Positions 26,919 to 35,491 are shown, counted from the stretch's first letter. The stretch is DNA of 43,918 nt from Kangiella sp. (GCF_014762745.1 NZ_JABURJ010000030.1:1-43918), one strand, 5' to 3'. Translations and numbers: made by a program. Notes: generated by a model from the sequence alone, not told the origin.

Positions 26919-27380
26919 ATGACCGACACAGTAAAAGATGTTTATAGCTTTTTGATTCCAATGATAGAGAACAGCTTGTTGTTACCTAATGCAACGGTTG
27001 CAGAAATTGTTCCTTTCATGAATGTGGATCTGATGGAGGATGCTGAGTCGAGCGATGACTGGCATATTGGACAAATCGTCTGGCGAAATATCAGAATTCC
27101 GGTGGTTTCGCTGGAAAGGGTGCAGGGCAGAAAAGATCTTGGTGAACTGCGCCGCTCACGCATTGCTATTGTTTATACATTGAATGGCAACCAGGAAATA
27201 CCTTATATCGCGATTATGGTACAGGGAATTCCTCGCTTGGTTCCGGTTGATGAAAACAACAGCCAGATGCTCGATGAAGAGTTGCCAAAAGGTGTTAAAG
27301 CCTGGGCGGATCTTGAAGGACGTAAAGCGCTCGTACCTGATTTGGATCTGATTGAAACGATGCTTGCAGAGCGAGCCTGA
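26919..27380 (+). CDS. chpC: CheW-like adaptor ChpC
   Basis: CheW-domain protein of about 153 residues, last gene of the pil-chp operon. Recognisable parts are SFLIPMIENSLLLPNATVAEIVPF at the start of the fold, WRNIRIPVVSLE and IAIMVQGIPRLVPV. In Pseudomonas ChpC is an accessory adaptor that probably links other receptors to ChpA. The ATG at 26919 has a purine-rich GAGA upstream; a GTG at 26907 overlapping the chpB stop would add four residues. It converges with rsmE, leaving two bases between stop codons. Confidence 0.88.
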   Translation: MTDTVKDVYSFLIPMIENSLLLPNATVAEIVPFMNVDLMEDAESSDDWHIGQIVWRNIRIPVVSLERVQGRKDLGELRRSRIAIVYTLNGNQEIPYIAIMVQGIPRLVPVDENNSQMLDEELPKGVKAWADLEGRKALVPDLDLIETMLAERA

Positions 27381-27382
27381 TA

Positions 27383-28111
27383 TCAAAAGTCTCCCCAGAC
27401 GCTATTCATAACCGCAACGGCAGCTAAGGCTGCCGTTTCTGTTCTTAGAACTCTTGGCCCAAGTCTAACAGGTTTGCAGCCATGTGTTTCTACCCAGTTA
27501 ATTTCTTCGTCACTGAAACCACCCTCCGGGCCAACCCATAACTGAAGTTCTGACTGGGTGTCAGCGTTAATTGATTTGAAGCTATCGCTGGCGTCAGGAT
27601 GCATAAAAAAACTGTTACTGGTGAGCTGCTCAAGTGCCGCCTGCAATTTAATCGCTGGATGAAGTGTTGGTATGATGTTGCGTCCACACTGCTCACAGGC
27701 GCTTTCGATAACCTTCTGCCAGTGTTCGTGCTTCTTTTGCCAGCGCTTTTCGTCCAGCTTTACACCGCAACGTTCTGTGATAAGAGGCGTGAATTGTTGC
27801 ACACCTAACTCGACACCTTTCTGCAACGTAAGGTCCATTTTATCGCCACGAGAAACTCCCTGATACAAATGAATAGTCAGGGGAGATTCGTTATCGCCGT
27901 GTAAAACTTCTTTGATTTCAACAGAAACCTGGGTGCGATCGACTGTCGTAAGCGTACCTATGTAACTGTGGCCATCTCCATTAAACAGTTCTATTTGTTG
28001 TCCTTTGCTCATACGCAAAACACGGCTGACGTGATTGGCAGCATCTTTTGCAAGCTGAACCTGAAGTGGGGTAGATAAATCCTGTGAGGTGAAGATACGA
28101 GGGATACGCAT
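27383..28111 (-). CDS. rsmE: 16S rRNA (uracil1498-N3)-methyltransferase RsmE
   Basis: SPOUT-class methyltransferase that makes m3U1498 in 16S rRNA. An N-terminal PUA-like domain (HVSRVLRMSKGQQIELFNGDG) is followed by the knotted domain with PLITERCGVKL, ESACEQCGRNIIP, WVGPEGGFSDEEI and LGPRVLRTETAALAA, all family signatures. Length 242 is normal. The ATG has AAGGA seven bases upstream, located in the end of bioA, and only two bases separate the genes, so the two are cotranscribed. Confidence 0.95.
   Translation of the reverse strand: MRIPRIFTSQDLSTPLQVQLAKDAANHVSRVLRMSKGQQIELFNGDGHSYIGTLTTVDRTQVSVEIKEVLHGDNESPLTIHLYQGVSRGDKMDLTLQKGVELGVQQFTPLITERCGVKLDEKRWQKKHEHWQKVIESACEQCGRNIIPTLHPAIKLQAALEQLTSNSFFMHPDASDSFKSINADTQSELQLWVGPEGGFSDEEINWVETHGCKPVRLGPRVLRTETAALAAVAVMNSVWGDF
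27416..27440 (+). terminator. Possible terminator for the pil-chp operon inside the rsmE coding region
   Basis: Perfect 9-bp stem (27416-27424 with 27429-27437), four-base loop and a moderately T-rich TTTCT after it, 36 bases past the chpC stop. It lies in the 3' coding part of rsmE (the TAALAAVA stretch), so it could also be a coincidence of that codon pattern. Confidence 0.45.
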
Positions 28112-28113
28112 CT

Positions 28114-29463
28114 TTAATCCTTAGTGGCCAACTGGATACCTTGCCAGGCAATATCAGCCAGCTTGTCTATCTCTTCCGGCGTGATGACATAGGGCGGCAT
28201 GAAATAGACCACATTACCAAGAGGGCGTAGTAGTGCACCCTGTGACAGAGCATGCTCATAGACACGCATACCGCGACGCTCTTTCCAGTCGTATGGTGTG
28301 CGAGACTTCTTATCCTGAACCATTTCAGCGGCAAGAATCATGCCGGTTTGACGAACTTCAGCGATATTGGGGTGATCGGTGAAGTGGGCTGTGGCTTGCG
28401 ACATGTGCTGAGCTAACACCTTATTGTTTTCAATAATCGGCTGACTCTGAAAAATGTCCAGAGTCGCTTTGGCTACAGCGCAACCGGTAGCGTAGCCGGT
28501 ATAACTGTGCGAATGTAGAAAAGCGGTAAGCTTTTCATAGTCATCGTAGAAAGCCTGGAAAATGGATTCACGCGTCAGCATGGCAGACAGCGGTAAAAAT
28601 CCTGCAGTCAGGCCTTTTGAAACACACATAAAGTCGGGGCTGATATCAGCCTGCTCACAGGCAAATAGAGTCCCTGTACGGCCAAAACCAACAGCGATTT
28701 CATCAGCAATTAAATGCACATCAAATTCATCACACAGTTTGCGCAATTCGGTGAGATATACAGGATGATACATACGCATGCCGGAAGCACATTGAACCAG
28801 CGGCTCAACGATAATGGCAGCGACATTTTGATGTTCTCGTTCAACCAGATCACGCATCTTCTCAAATTGACGCAAAGAATAATCATGCCAACTCTCGCCT
28901 TCTTCGCGATAAAAGCAATCCGGCGAAGGTGCGGTCATAACATCGAACATAAGTGGCTTGTATGGAGCCTTATATAAACCGAGATCAGAAACTGCAAGCG
29001 CACCAGTGGTTTCGCCATGATAACCACTTTCTAAAGCGATAAACTGGGTTTTCTCGGGTTTACCCGCTAACTGCCAGTAGTGCAGACTCATCTTTAAGGC
29101 AATTTCGACGGCCGAAGAACCATTCTCACCGTAGAAAACACGATCTAACCCTTCGGGGGTCATAGCCACCAGTTGTTCGGCCAAGTCGATTGCTGGCTCA
29201 TGAGTAAAGCCAGCAAAAATCACATGCTCCAGCTTATCGACCTGCTCTTTCATAGCGTTGGCAATGATAGGATTGCTGTGGCCAAATAGATTGACCCACC
29301 AGGAGCTGACTGCATCAATGTAGCGATTACCATCATAATCTTCTAAGTACACGCCATCACCGCGTTTAATCGGTGTCATAGGGTAGCGCTCATAATCTTT
29401 CATCTGACTGCAGGGATGCCAAAGAACGGCTAAGTCACGTTTTTTTAGGGAAGCGTTATCCAT
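28114..29463 (-). CDS. bioA: Adenosylmethionine-8-amino-7-oxononanoate aminotransferase BioA
   Basis: PLP-dependent class III aminotransferase making 7,8-diaminopelargonate in biotin synthesis, with SAM as amino donor. Signatures: LWHPCSQMKDYE at the N terminus, the SSWWVNLFGHSNP segment, GENGSSAVEIALKM (phosphate-binding), ESGYHGET, LIADEIAVGFGRTG and the PLP lysine in CVSKGLTAGFLPLS. The ATG at 29463 gives about 449 residues and matches known N termini; an in-frame ATG at 29511 would add 16 residues, with no good ribosome binding site for either. No other biotin gene is in the window. Confidence 0.94.
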   Translation of the reverse strand: MDNASLKKRDLAVLWHPCSQMKDYERYPMTPIKRGDGVYLEDYDGNRYIDAVSSWWVNLFGHSNPIIANAMKEQVDKLEHVIFAGFTHEPAIDLAEQLVAMTPEGLDRVFYGENGSSAVEIALKMSLHYWQLAGKPEKTQFIALESGYHGETTGALAVSDLGLYKAPYKPLMFDVMTAPSPDCFYREEGESWHDYSLRQFEKMRDLVEREHQNVAAIIVEPLVQCASGMRMYHPVYLTELRKLCDEFDVHLIADEIAVGFGRTGTLFACEQADISPDFMCVSKGLTAGFLPLSAMLTRESIFQAFYDDYEKLTAFLHSHSYTGYATGCAVAKATLDIFQSQPIIENNKVLAQHMSQATAHFTDHPNIAEVRQTGMILAAEMVQDKKSRTPYDWKERRGMRVYEHALSQGALLRPLGNVVYFMPPYVITPEEIDKLADIAWQGIQLATKD

Positions 29464-29610
29464 AGAGATAGTTTGAAACCATTGAAAAATGATGGCGCTA
29501 TTATCGCGCATTTGAGTAGAAGTCTCAAAGGATCGTAGTTATTATGAACTGCAAACTGAAGTGGCTTATATTAGAATGGCACCAAAATAGAATAACACTA
29601 AGGAAATAAA

Positions 29611-30285
29611 ATGCTTATTAGTAGGGTGTTATCATCAACGTTGTCTACTATAAAGAGTAATAAAATTGCTTTCTTAAGGTTGTCATACCTGCCGGTTGCA
29701 TGTTTTCTTATAATTGAGGTTTGGTTATTAAAGTCTGAAAGTAGAATATTGTTATTAGCTGGAATTGTTCTTAATATCTATATCTATTCAATATTTTGTA
29801 TCGGTATACATAGGCTGAATCTTATTGGAAAAGGGGCAAACCAGTCGTTGGGGAATCTCAGACTAAAGTTCCGCGAATGTAAGTATATTGGCTATTTGTT
29901 TATTATTGGGTTTTTCACTACCTTAGCCAAAATGGCCGTGTTTATACCCTATATTGGGCAGCTTCTAGCAATAGTCTTAGTCATATATGTATTTTCAAGA
30001 TTCGTTTTGGTTTTACCAGCTGTAGCTATTGATAGATCGTTAAGTATTAAAGAAGCATTTCATATCACTAAAGACTATCGCCTAGAAATATTCATATTGT
30101 TAGGAGTGCTCCCAACCTTAATAATATTGCCTCTGTATTTATTAGACTACAGCTTGATGAGTCAAATTATCAGTTCGATTTACACAACGATTATCATGAT
30201 CTTTAATATTGGTCTAATCTCCCAGACATTTGAGCTGTTAGTTGGGGTTGAGGAAGATGAAGACAACTTAAGCGTTAAACTTTGA
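29611..30285 (+). CDS. Multi-pass membrane protein of unknown function
   Basis: I do not recognise this 224-residue protein with confidence. It has about five or six hydrophobic helices (near 23-40, 46-68, 92-112, 114-140, 154-175 and 185-205) and an acidic C-terminal tail. The segment RFVLVLPAVAIDRSLSIKEAF, then HITKDYRLEIF, resembles a pattern common in bacterial multi-pass proteins related to YciC or to glycerophosphodiesterase membrane domains, but this is a weak resemblance. The DNA looks distinctly richer in A and T than its neighbours and uses many ATA and TTA codons, which may mean recent acquisition or low expression. AAGGA lies six bases before the ATG, so it is probably translated. 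It is a single-gene unit between divergent bioA and convergent ahcY. Confidence 0.75.
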   Translation: MLISRVLSSTLSTIKSNKIAFLRLSYLPVACFLIIEVWLLKSESRILLLAGIVLNIYIYSIFCIGIHRLNLIGKGANQSLGNLRLKFRECKYIGYLFIIGFFTTLAKMAVFIPYIGQLLAIVLVIYVFSRFVLVLPAVAIDRSLSIKEAFHITKDYRLEIFILLGVLPTLIILPLYLLDYSLMSQIISSIYTTIIMIFNIGLISQTFELLVGVEEDEDNLSVKL

Positions 30286-30354
30286 GAGTCTTTGATTGGG
30301 ATATTTTTATTGCACATAAGTTAAAAGTTCATAGCGAGTCACTAAAGCCAGACA

Positions 30355-30384
30355 TAAGAAAGCCGGCAATTGCCGGCTTTCTTA
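30355..30384. terminator. Bidirectional terminator between the membrane protein gene and ahcY
   Basis: Perfect 30-base palindrome, a 15-bp self-complementary stem with a CCGGC core and T-rich ends on both strands, placed between two convergent genes (stops at 30285 and 30405). It can end transcription from both sides. Confidence 0.92.
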
Positions 30385-30404
30385 AAGTACTACCAGGCCA
30401 CTGA

Positions 30405-31802
30405 TTAATAACGATAATGCTCGGGTTTGTAAGGACCTTCAACCGGTACGTTAATGTAATCTGCCTGATCCTGACGGAGTGTCGTTAAGCGAGCACCAAT
30501 TCTTTCCAGGTGAAGCTTAGCAACTTTTTCATCAAGATGCTTTGGTAAGATATAAACATCATTGTCGTACTTATCGCCATTCTTCCACAGCTCAATTTGA
30601 GCCAACACCTGGTTGGTGAAAGAGTTCGACATAACGAAGCTTGGGTGGCCTGTTGCACAACCAAGGTTTACCAGGCGGCCTTTTGCTAATAATGTAATGC
30701 GTTTACCATCAGGGAACTTGATTTGATCAACCTGTTCTTTAATGTTAATCCACTCGTATTTTTCCAGACTGGCAACGTCGATTTCGTTATCAAAGTGGCC
30801 AATATTACAAACGATAGCCTGATCTTTCATACGAACCATATGTTCATGGCGAATGATGTCGTAGTTACCAGTTGCGGTTACAAAAATATCAGCCTGCTCA
30901 ACCACGTTAGGATCTTCAAGGTTAACCACGCGGAAACCTTCCATTGCGGCCTGTAATGCACAGATTGGGTCGATTTCTGTGACCCATACCGTCGCGCCTA
31001 AACCACGCAGCGATTGTGCAGAACCTTTACCCACATCACCGTAACCACAAACAATAGAAATTTTCCCGGCGATCATGACATCGGTTGCACGCTTAATGCC
31101 ATCGACTAGCGACTCACGACAACCGTATAAATTATCGAATTTAGACTTGGTTACTGAGTCATTAACATTAATTGCTGGGAAAGGAAGTTCGCCACGTTTC
31201 TTCATTTGATACAAGCGAGCAACACCTGTAGTGGTTTCTTCGGTAACACCTTGGATATTGGCTAGAGTACGTGAATAGAAGTTACTGTCTTCAGAAAGCT
31301 TTACTTTGATTGCTTTGAATAATGCAACTTCTTCTTCACTTTTAGGGTTATCTAAAACTGAGATATCTTTTTCAGCACGGGTACCTAGAATTAGCAGAGT
31401 GGTGGCATCGCCACCATCGTCAAGAATCATGTTTGGTGAGCCGCCATCATGCCATTCCATGATGTGGTGTGTATATTCCCAATACTCATCCAAAGTTTCG
31501 CCTTTATAAGCAAAAACAGGAATGCCCTGATCAGCAATTGCTGCAGCAGCATGGTCCTGAGTGGAATAAATATTACAAGATGCCCAACGAACTTCAGCGC
31601 CAAGTGAAACTAATGTTTCAATCAACATGGCAGTCTGGATGGTCATGTGTAGAGAGCCCGCAATACGAGCGCCCTTTAGAGGTTGTTCTGAACCATATTC
31701 TTCGCGAATTGCCATTAAGCCAGGCATTTCGCTTTTTGCGATATCAATTTCTTTGTGGCCCCAATCGGCTAGAGCAATATCTTTAATGATGTGGTCAGTC
31801 AT
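30405..31802 (-). CDS. ahcY: S-adenosylhomocysteine hydrolase AhcY
   Basis: NAD-dependent enzyme splitting S-adenosylhomocysteine into homocysteine and adenosine, removing the product inhibitor of methyltransferases. Motifs: [47 protein letters not shown], the NAD motif [34 protein letters not shown] and the C-terminal YKPEHYRY. Length 465 is the long bacterial form. It lies 88 bases downstream of metK on the same strand with a hairpin leader between them, and uses the weak ribosome binding site GGGAA. Confidence 0.97.
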   Translation of the reverse strand: MTDHIIKDIALADWGHKEIDIAKSEMPGLMAIREEYGSEQPLKGARIAGSLHMTIQTAMLIETLVSLGAEVRWASCNIYSTQDHAAAAIADQGIPVFAYKGETLDEYWEYTHHIMEWHDGGSPNMILDDGGDATTLLILGTRAEKDISVLDNPKSEEEVALFKAIKVKLSEDSNFYSRTLANIQGVTEETTTGVARLYQMKKRGELPFPAINVNDSVTKSKFDNLYGCRESLVDGIKRATDVMIAGKISIVCGYGDVGKGSAQSLRGLGATVWVTEIDPICALQAAMEGFRVVNLEDPNVVEQADIFVTATGNYDIIRHEHMVRMKDQAIVCNIGHFDNEIDVASLEKYEWINIKEQVDQIKFPDGKRITLLAKGRLVNLGCATGHPSFVMSNSFTNQVLAQIELWKNGDKYDNDVYILPKHLDEKVAKLHLERIGARLTTLRQDQADYINVPVEGPYKPEHYRY

Positions 31803-31819
31803 AATGTTCCCAATTTGTG

Positions 31820-31865
31820 TGGCTCTTCCGCAACAGGTTCTGAACCAGTGTTAGTGAAAGAGCCA
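31820..31865 (-). promoter_or_regulatory. Hairpin leader before ahcY
   Basis: In the 88-base metK-ahcY spacer an 8-bp stem (31820-31827 with 31858-31865) encloses an inner stem (31832-31839 with 31843-31846 and 31849-31852, with a two-base bulge). It ends 17 bases before the ahcY start codon. There is no T run after it on the minus strand, so it does not look like an intrinsic terminator. It does not match the SAH riboswitch consensus as I remember it. It may stabilise or regulate the ahcY part of the message. Confidence 0.4.
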
Positions 31866-31890
31866 TAGAGTGAGTGTAAAAGTGAATAAA

Positions 31891-33051
31891 TTATAGGCCA
31901 GCAGCAGCGCGCAAGGCTTCGGCTTTATCCGTTTTTTCCCAGGTAAAGCTGTCTTCAGTACGGCCAAAGTGTCCATAAGCCGCTGTAGCCTGATAAATTG
32001 GCTGTAGCAAATTCAGCATCTTGGTTAAGCCGCGTGGACGCAGATCAAAGTGCTCGCGAACCAGCTCTACCAGTTTATCTTCGCTGATTTTGCCAGTACC
32101 AAAGGTATTAATGCTTATAGACGTTGGCTCAGCAACACCAATCGCGTAAGAAACCTGAATTTCGCAACGATCAGCAAGACCAGCAGCCACAATATTCTTG
32201 GCAACGTAGCGACCTGCATAAGCTGCGCTGCGGTCAACTTTTGACGGGTCTTTACCAGAGAAAGCTCCGCCACCGTGACGCGCCATGCCGCCATAGGTAT
32301 CAACGATAATTTTGCGGCCCGTCAAACCGCAGTCGCCCATTGGACCGCCGATAACGAATTTACCGGTTGGGTTAACGAAGTACTTAGTTTTGTCGCTGAT
32401 CCATTCGGCTGGAAGCACCGGCTTGATGATTTCTTCGATCACAGCTTCCTGCAAATCTTTTTGCGAGATATCAGGGTTGTGTTGAGTCGACAGGACTACC
32501 GCATCAATACCGACGGGCTTGTCATTTTCGTAACGGAAAGTCAGCTGGCTTTTAGCATCTGGGCGTAACCAGGCTAGAGTACCATTTTTACGCAGCTCAG
32601 CCTGCTTTTGCACCAAACGATGCGAGTAGGTGATAGGAGCTGGCATTAGCACGTCAGTTTCGTTGCTTGCATAACCAAACATTAAGCCTTGGTCGCCAGC
32701 GCCTTGTGCTTCAGGGTCATCTCGGTCAACACCTTGAGCAATATCCGGGCTTTGCTTGCCGATAGCGTTCAGGACCGCGCAGGACTCCCAGTCGAACCCC
32801 ATTTCAGAGCTGTTATAACCTATCTGCTTGATGGTATTACGAGCCAGCTCTTCTATATCAACCCATGCTGAAGTTGCGACTTCACCGGCAACAAGAACCA
32901 TGCCGGTTTTTACCATGGTCTCCACGGCAACGCGAGCATTAGTATCTTGTGCTAGGATTGCATCGAGAACTGCATCGGAGATTTGATCGGCAATTTTGTC
33001 TGGATGTCCTTCGGAAACGGACTCCGACGTGAATACGGAATAATTGCTCAT
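31891..33051 (-). CDS. metK: S-adenosylmethionine synthetase MetK
   Basis: Makes SAM from methionine and ATP. Family signatures are complete: [19 protein letters not shown] near the N terminus, [12 protein letters not shown] around residues 117-128, [39 protein letters not shown] and [10 protein letters not shown]. Length 386 is standard. It is the first gene of a metK-ahcY operon, the SAM synthesis and SAH recycling pair. A candidate promoter with an overlapping met-box-like palindrome lies about 95-125 bases upstream of its start codon. Confidence 0.97.
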   Translation of the reverse strand: MSNYSVFTSESVSEGHPDKIADQISDAVLDAILAQDTNARVAVETMVKTGMVLVAGEVATSAWVDIEELARNTIKQIGYNSSEMGFDWESCAVLNAIGKQSPDIAQGVDRDDPEAQGAGDQGLMFGYASNETDVLMPAPITYSHRLVQKQAELRKNGTLAWLRPDAKSQLTFRYENDKPVGIDAVVLSTQHNPDISQKDLQEAVIEEIIKPVLPAEWISDKTKYFVNPTGKFVIGGPMGDCGLTGRKIIVDTYGGMARHGGGAFSGKDPSKVDRSAAYAGRYVAKNIVAAGLADRCEIQVSYAIGVAEPTSISINTFGTGKISEDKLVELVREHFDLRPRGLTKMLNLLQPIYQATAAYGHFGRTEDSFTWEKTDKAEALRAAAGL

Positions 33052-33145
33052 TTCTACTTAGTTACCTTTTATTAAAACTAAAGTGAAAAACCAACCTGAC
33101 AACACTGACATTGCAACACTGAAATGCTGGTCAAAAAGTAGGCGG

Positions 33146-33174
33146 ATTTTACACTGTTTAGACGTCTAAATCAC
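33146..33174 (-). promoter_or_regulatory. Candidate metK promoter
   Basis: On the minus strand TAAAAT (33146-33151) lies 17 bases from GTGATT (33169-33174), about 95 bases before the metK ATG. The -10 box matches 5 of 6 and the -35 box only 3 of 6. A palindromic candidate operator fills the spacer. Confidence 0.35.
33157..33170. promoter_or_regulatory. Met-box-like palindrome upstream of metK
   Basis: Perfect 14-base palindrome with the core AGACGTCT at 33160-33167, identical to the consensus MetJ operator half-site (met box). MetJ normally binds at least two tandem boxes; the flanking octamers here match poorly (3 of 8 each). So this may be a single-box MetJ site, another SAM- or SAH-sensing repressor site, or chance. 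Confidence 0.4.
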
Positions 33175-33254
33175 CTATTTTTACACCTTTGCCTGTGAAA
33201 ATCACATGAAAAGAATTAGCCTTTATTATAATTAGAGTTATAGAGAATGAAACC

Positions 33255-33398
33255 GTGGAAAAGTTACAAATATTAATAAAATCAATAGGAAAAACCTTAC
33301 ATAAAATAATGATAAGCCGTGCACAATGGGCTGACTTTAAATTAGGAAGTGCTAAATATAGTTATTACATATCACCTATGACTAAAAGTCATAATTGA
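33255..33398 (+). CDS. Possible 47-residue small protein
   Basis: In the 397-base spacer between metK and the potassium channel an in-frame GTG at 33255 opens 47 codons ending with TGA at 33396-33398. The peptide is basic with Lys, His and Tyr and contains RAQWADFKLGSAKYSYYI. There is only a weak AGAG ribosome site about ten bases upstream. The frame is open back to 33210 with no common start earlier. I recognise no family. It could equally be part of the 5' region of the channel gene. Confidence 0.2.
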   Translation: MEKLQILIKSIGKTLHKIMISRAQWADFKLGSAKYSYYISPMTKSHN

Positions 33399-33448
33399 TT
33401 AGAATCATATTTTAAGCACTGAAGTGAATGACGTAGCAGGAACAATTA

Positions 33449-34306
33449 ATGACGCCACATTTAAAATACCGTAAGCATAAGTTTGATGAAGGTGAGCCTT
33501 TATCTCCCTGGCGAGAAAAAATTCACGAAGTCATTTTTGAGGCTGATACCTTTGCAGGAAAGGCTTTTGACGTAGCTTTAATAATTACCATCTTTATTAG
33601 TGTATTGGCGGTGATGCTCGATAGCATTAAAGTGATTTCGGTACAATATGGTAGTTTATTGCTGGCAGCCGAATGGGTGTTTACCATTCTTTTCACCATT
33701 GAGTATATCTTGCGCTTGATCAGTGTTCGAAAGCCGTTGCAATATGCCAAAAGCTTTTACGGTGTGGTTGATTTGCTCTCGATAATTCCAACCTACCTAA
33801 CTCTTATCGTTGAAGACGCTAAATATTTCCTGATAATTCGGATTTTAAGGGTGCTGAGAATATTCAGGATCTTTAAGCTGGTCAACTATATGGGTGAAGC
33901 CAGTTTAATGATGAATGCTCTACGAAATAGTAAAGCAAAAATCAGTGTGTTTTTGTACACAGTTCTTATGTCGGTGGTGGTATTCGGTTCGCTGGTCTAT
34001 GTTGTCGAAGGGCCTGAAAATGGATTTAGCAGCATTCCAACTTCGGTTTATTGGGCCATCGTAACCTTAACTACTGTTGGATATGGTGACATATCGCCCC
34101 AAACTCCCGTCGGACAGTTCTTGGCATCCTGCATCATGATTCTCGGCTATGGCCTAATCGCTGTGCCCACCGGAATATACAGCGCAGAAATCACCCGCGA
34201 AGCGATTAGACAAAAGGGAATGACCAACAATGCCTGTCCTGCCTGCGCCTATGAAGGACACGATGAAGATGCTGAATTTTGCAAAAAATGTGGGGCAAAA
34301 CTTTAG
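33449..34306 (+). CDS. Voltage-gated potassium channel with C-terminal zinc ribbon
   Basis: Six-helix inner-membrane channel of 285 residues. The S4 voltage sensor has Arg131, Arg134, Arg137, Arg140 and Lys143 in a three-residue register, and the selectivity filter is TVGYGD at 209-214. After S6, residues 263-281 hold a CxxC...CxxC zinc ribbon (CPAC and CKKC), an uncommon addition that might serve as a redox, metal or assembly sensor. AGGA is eight bases before the ATG. It is a single-gene unit ended by the terminator at 34331-34360. Most likely it conducts K+, but regulation is unknown. Confidence 0.93.
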   Translation: MTPHLKYRKHKFDEGEPLSPWREKIHEVIFEADTFAGKAFDVALIITIFISVLAVMLDSIKVISVQYGSLLLAAEWVFTILFTIEYILRLISVRKPLQYAKSFYGVVDLLSIIPTYLTLIVEDAKYFLIIRILRVLRIFRIFKLVNYMGEASLMMNALRNSKAKISVFLYTVLMSVVVFGSLVYVVEGPENGFSSIPTSVYWAIVTLTTVGYGDISPQTPVGQFLASCIMILGYGLIAVPTGIYSAEITREAIRQKGMTNNACPACAYEGHDEDAEFCKKCGAKL

Positions 34307-34330
34307 ATAAATATCGTAAGACAAGAAAGT

Positions 34331-34360
34331 AAAAAGGGTAGCCATGAGCTACCCTTTTTT
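34331..34360. terminator. Bidirectional terminator between the channel gene and the DUF6746-like gene
   Basis: Twelve-base-pair stem (34331-34342 with 34348-34359) with loop CATGA, flanked by A and T runs on both sides, between convergent genes ending at 34306 and 34376. It can serve both. Confidence 0.92.
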
Positions 34361-34375
34361 ATGAGGAGGGTTAGG

Positions 34376-34747
34376 TTACTTGCCTACTAACTCTTTTGTT
34401 CCCTGTAGATATTCCTTGCCTTTTTCCTGAACCGTTTCTTTTTCCATGGTTTCTGAGGCGATATGGACTTTTTCCAGATTTTCCTGAGTTTCATCAAGGT
34501 GGTCATCGATGAATTTCAGTGCATTTTCCAGGCTGTAGGTCATTTGATGAATCTCGGCCATCTGCTGTGGTGTGGGTTCTGAGGAAATGAAGCTTTCCAG
34601 CTGCGGGTTGTATTTCTCAAGAATGGCAAAGGCCTCGGCTAGGCTTTCTGGCTTTTCACCTTTGAAATGTTTGATATCGGTAGCTTGAGCTGAGGCCACA
34701 GCGAAGCTAGCGACAGCTAGTGAGATAAATAATTTCTTGAATGTCAT
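34376..34747 (-). CDS. Periplasmic DUF6746-like protein
   Basis: A 123-residue exported protein with a signal peptide, predicted cleavage after ASAQA, and a helical mature part with motifs such as LAEAFAILEKYNPQLES and EIHQMTYSLENALKFI followed by a polar coiled-coil-like segment. It resembles DUF6746; I know of no function. AGGAG-like GAGG lies six bases upstream of the ATG, and a Fur-box-like sequence sits just beyond it at 34761-34775, which hints at iron-responsive expression. Confidence 0.78.
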   Translation of the reverse strand: MTFKKLFISLAVASFAVASAQATDIKHFKGEKPESLAEAFAILEKYNPQLESFISSEPTPQQMAEIHQMTYSLENALKFIDDHLDETQENLEKVHIASETMEKETVQEKGKEYLQGTKELVGK

Positions 34748-34760
34748 AAACGCCTCTTAA

Positions 34761-34775
34761 TGAGAATGATTGTTA
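34761..34775. promoter_or_regulatory. Fur-box-like site
   Basis: The sequence TGAGAAT-G-ATTGTTA matches the 7-1-7 Fur consensus TGATAAT-n-ATTATCA at 11 of 14 positions, 14 bases upstream of the start at 34747. No promoter boxes were clearly resolved next to it. Confidence 0.4.
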
Positions 34776-34852
34776 TTTGCATGATATAGGCAAAGCTACT
34801 ACTTTCCAAGTCTATTTTTCAATCTTTATGATAGAAAAGTAATATCAGTCGG

Positions 34853-35491
34853 CTAGACGTAATAAACACTACTAGTCATCACCTTAGACATTAGGCTCAT
34901 GGCGCCTTTGATTGGATGAGGTAGTTCTGCTCCACCATGCTCAAGGGCTACGGTGGCGTGTTTAAGTTCTTCTTCACGCATCTGCTGCAGGATAACCCGA
35001 CTCTTACTGTCCTGAATAGGCAGTTTTTTAAGATGGTCGTCGAGGTGTCGACAGACCTGATATTCGGTTTCAGCGACAAAGCCGAGACTCCACTTGTCAC
35101 CGGCAATACCGGCTAAGGCACCGATGGTGAAGGAACCGGCATACCAGAAGGGGTTAAGCAGACTTTCCCGACTGCCAAGCTCATGAATACGTTCGCTGCA
35201 CCAGGCCAGGTGATCCACTTCTTCCTGCGCAGCCTGTTCCATCTTGTCGCGAACATTGGGAAGTTTAGCAGTCAGTGCCTGTCCCTGATATAGTGCCTGA
35301 GCACACACCTCACCGGTATGATTGATACGCATCAGACTGGCGGCATGGCGTTTTTCTTGATCGGACATTTTCGATTCATCAATATCCTGCGCTGGACTTG
35401 GCCGTGGTTTAGCATCATAGATGCCACGGGTTGTTTTCAGCGCTGAATCCGCCACCAGGCAGAGACGATCAAAAAAGCTGTATTGACGCAT
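34853..35491 (-). CDS. coq7: Ubiquinone biosynthesis hydroxylase Coq7 (3-demethoxyubiquinol 3-hydroxylase)
   Basis: Membrane-associated di-iron monooxygenase for the late hydroxylation in ubiquinone synthesis. It replaces UbiF in lineages that lack that flavoprotein. Two tandem helical halves carry the di-iron ligands: the Glu in [16 protein letters not shown], then the EEVDHLAW motif (ExxH), Glu in VAETEYQ, and EELKHA (ExxH) near the C terminus. Length 212 is typical of the proteobacterial form. Divergent from the AAA ATPase gene with 111 bases between starts. Confidence 0.95.
   Translation of the reverse strand: MRQYSFFDRLCLVADSALKTTRGIYDAKPRPSPAQDIDESKMSDQEKRHAASLMRINHTGEVCAQALYQGQALTAKLPNVRDKMEQAAQEEVDHLAWCSERIHELGSRESLLNPFWYAGSFTIGALAGIAGDKWSLGFVAETEYQVCRHLDDHLKKLPIQDSKSRVILQQMREEELKHATVALEHGGAELPHPIKGAMSLMSKVMTSSVYYV

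Noticed and set aside
31820-31865. Known SAH or SAM riboswitch before ahcY
   Set aside because: The hairpin lacks the conserved bases I associate with these classes, so I kept it only as an unassigned leader structure.
33378-33392. Short palindrome (6-bp stem, 3-base loop) before the channel gene
   Set aside because: Too short and unaccompanied by a T run or recognised operator pattern.
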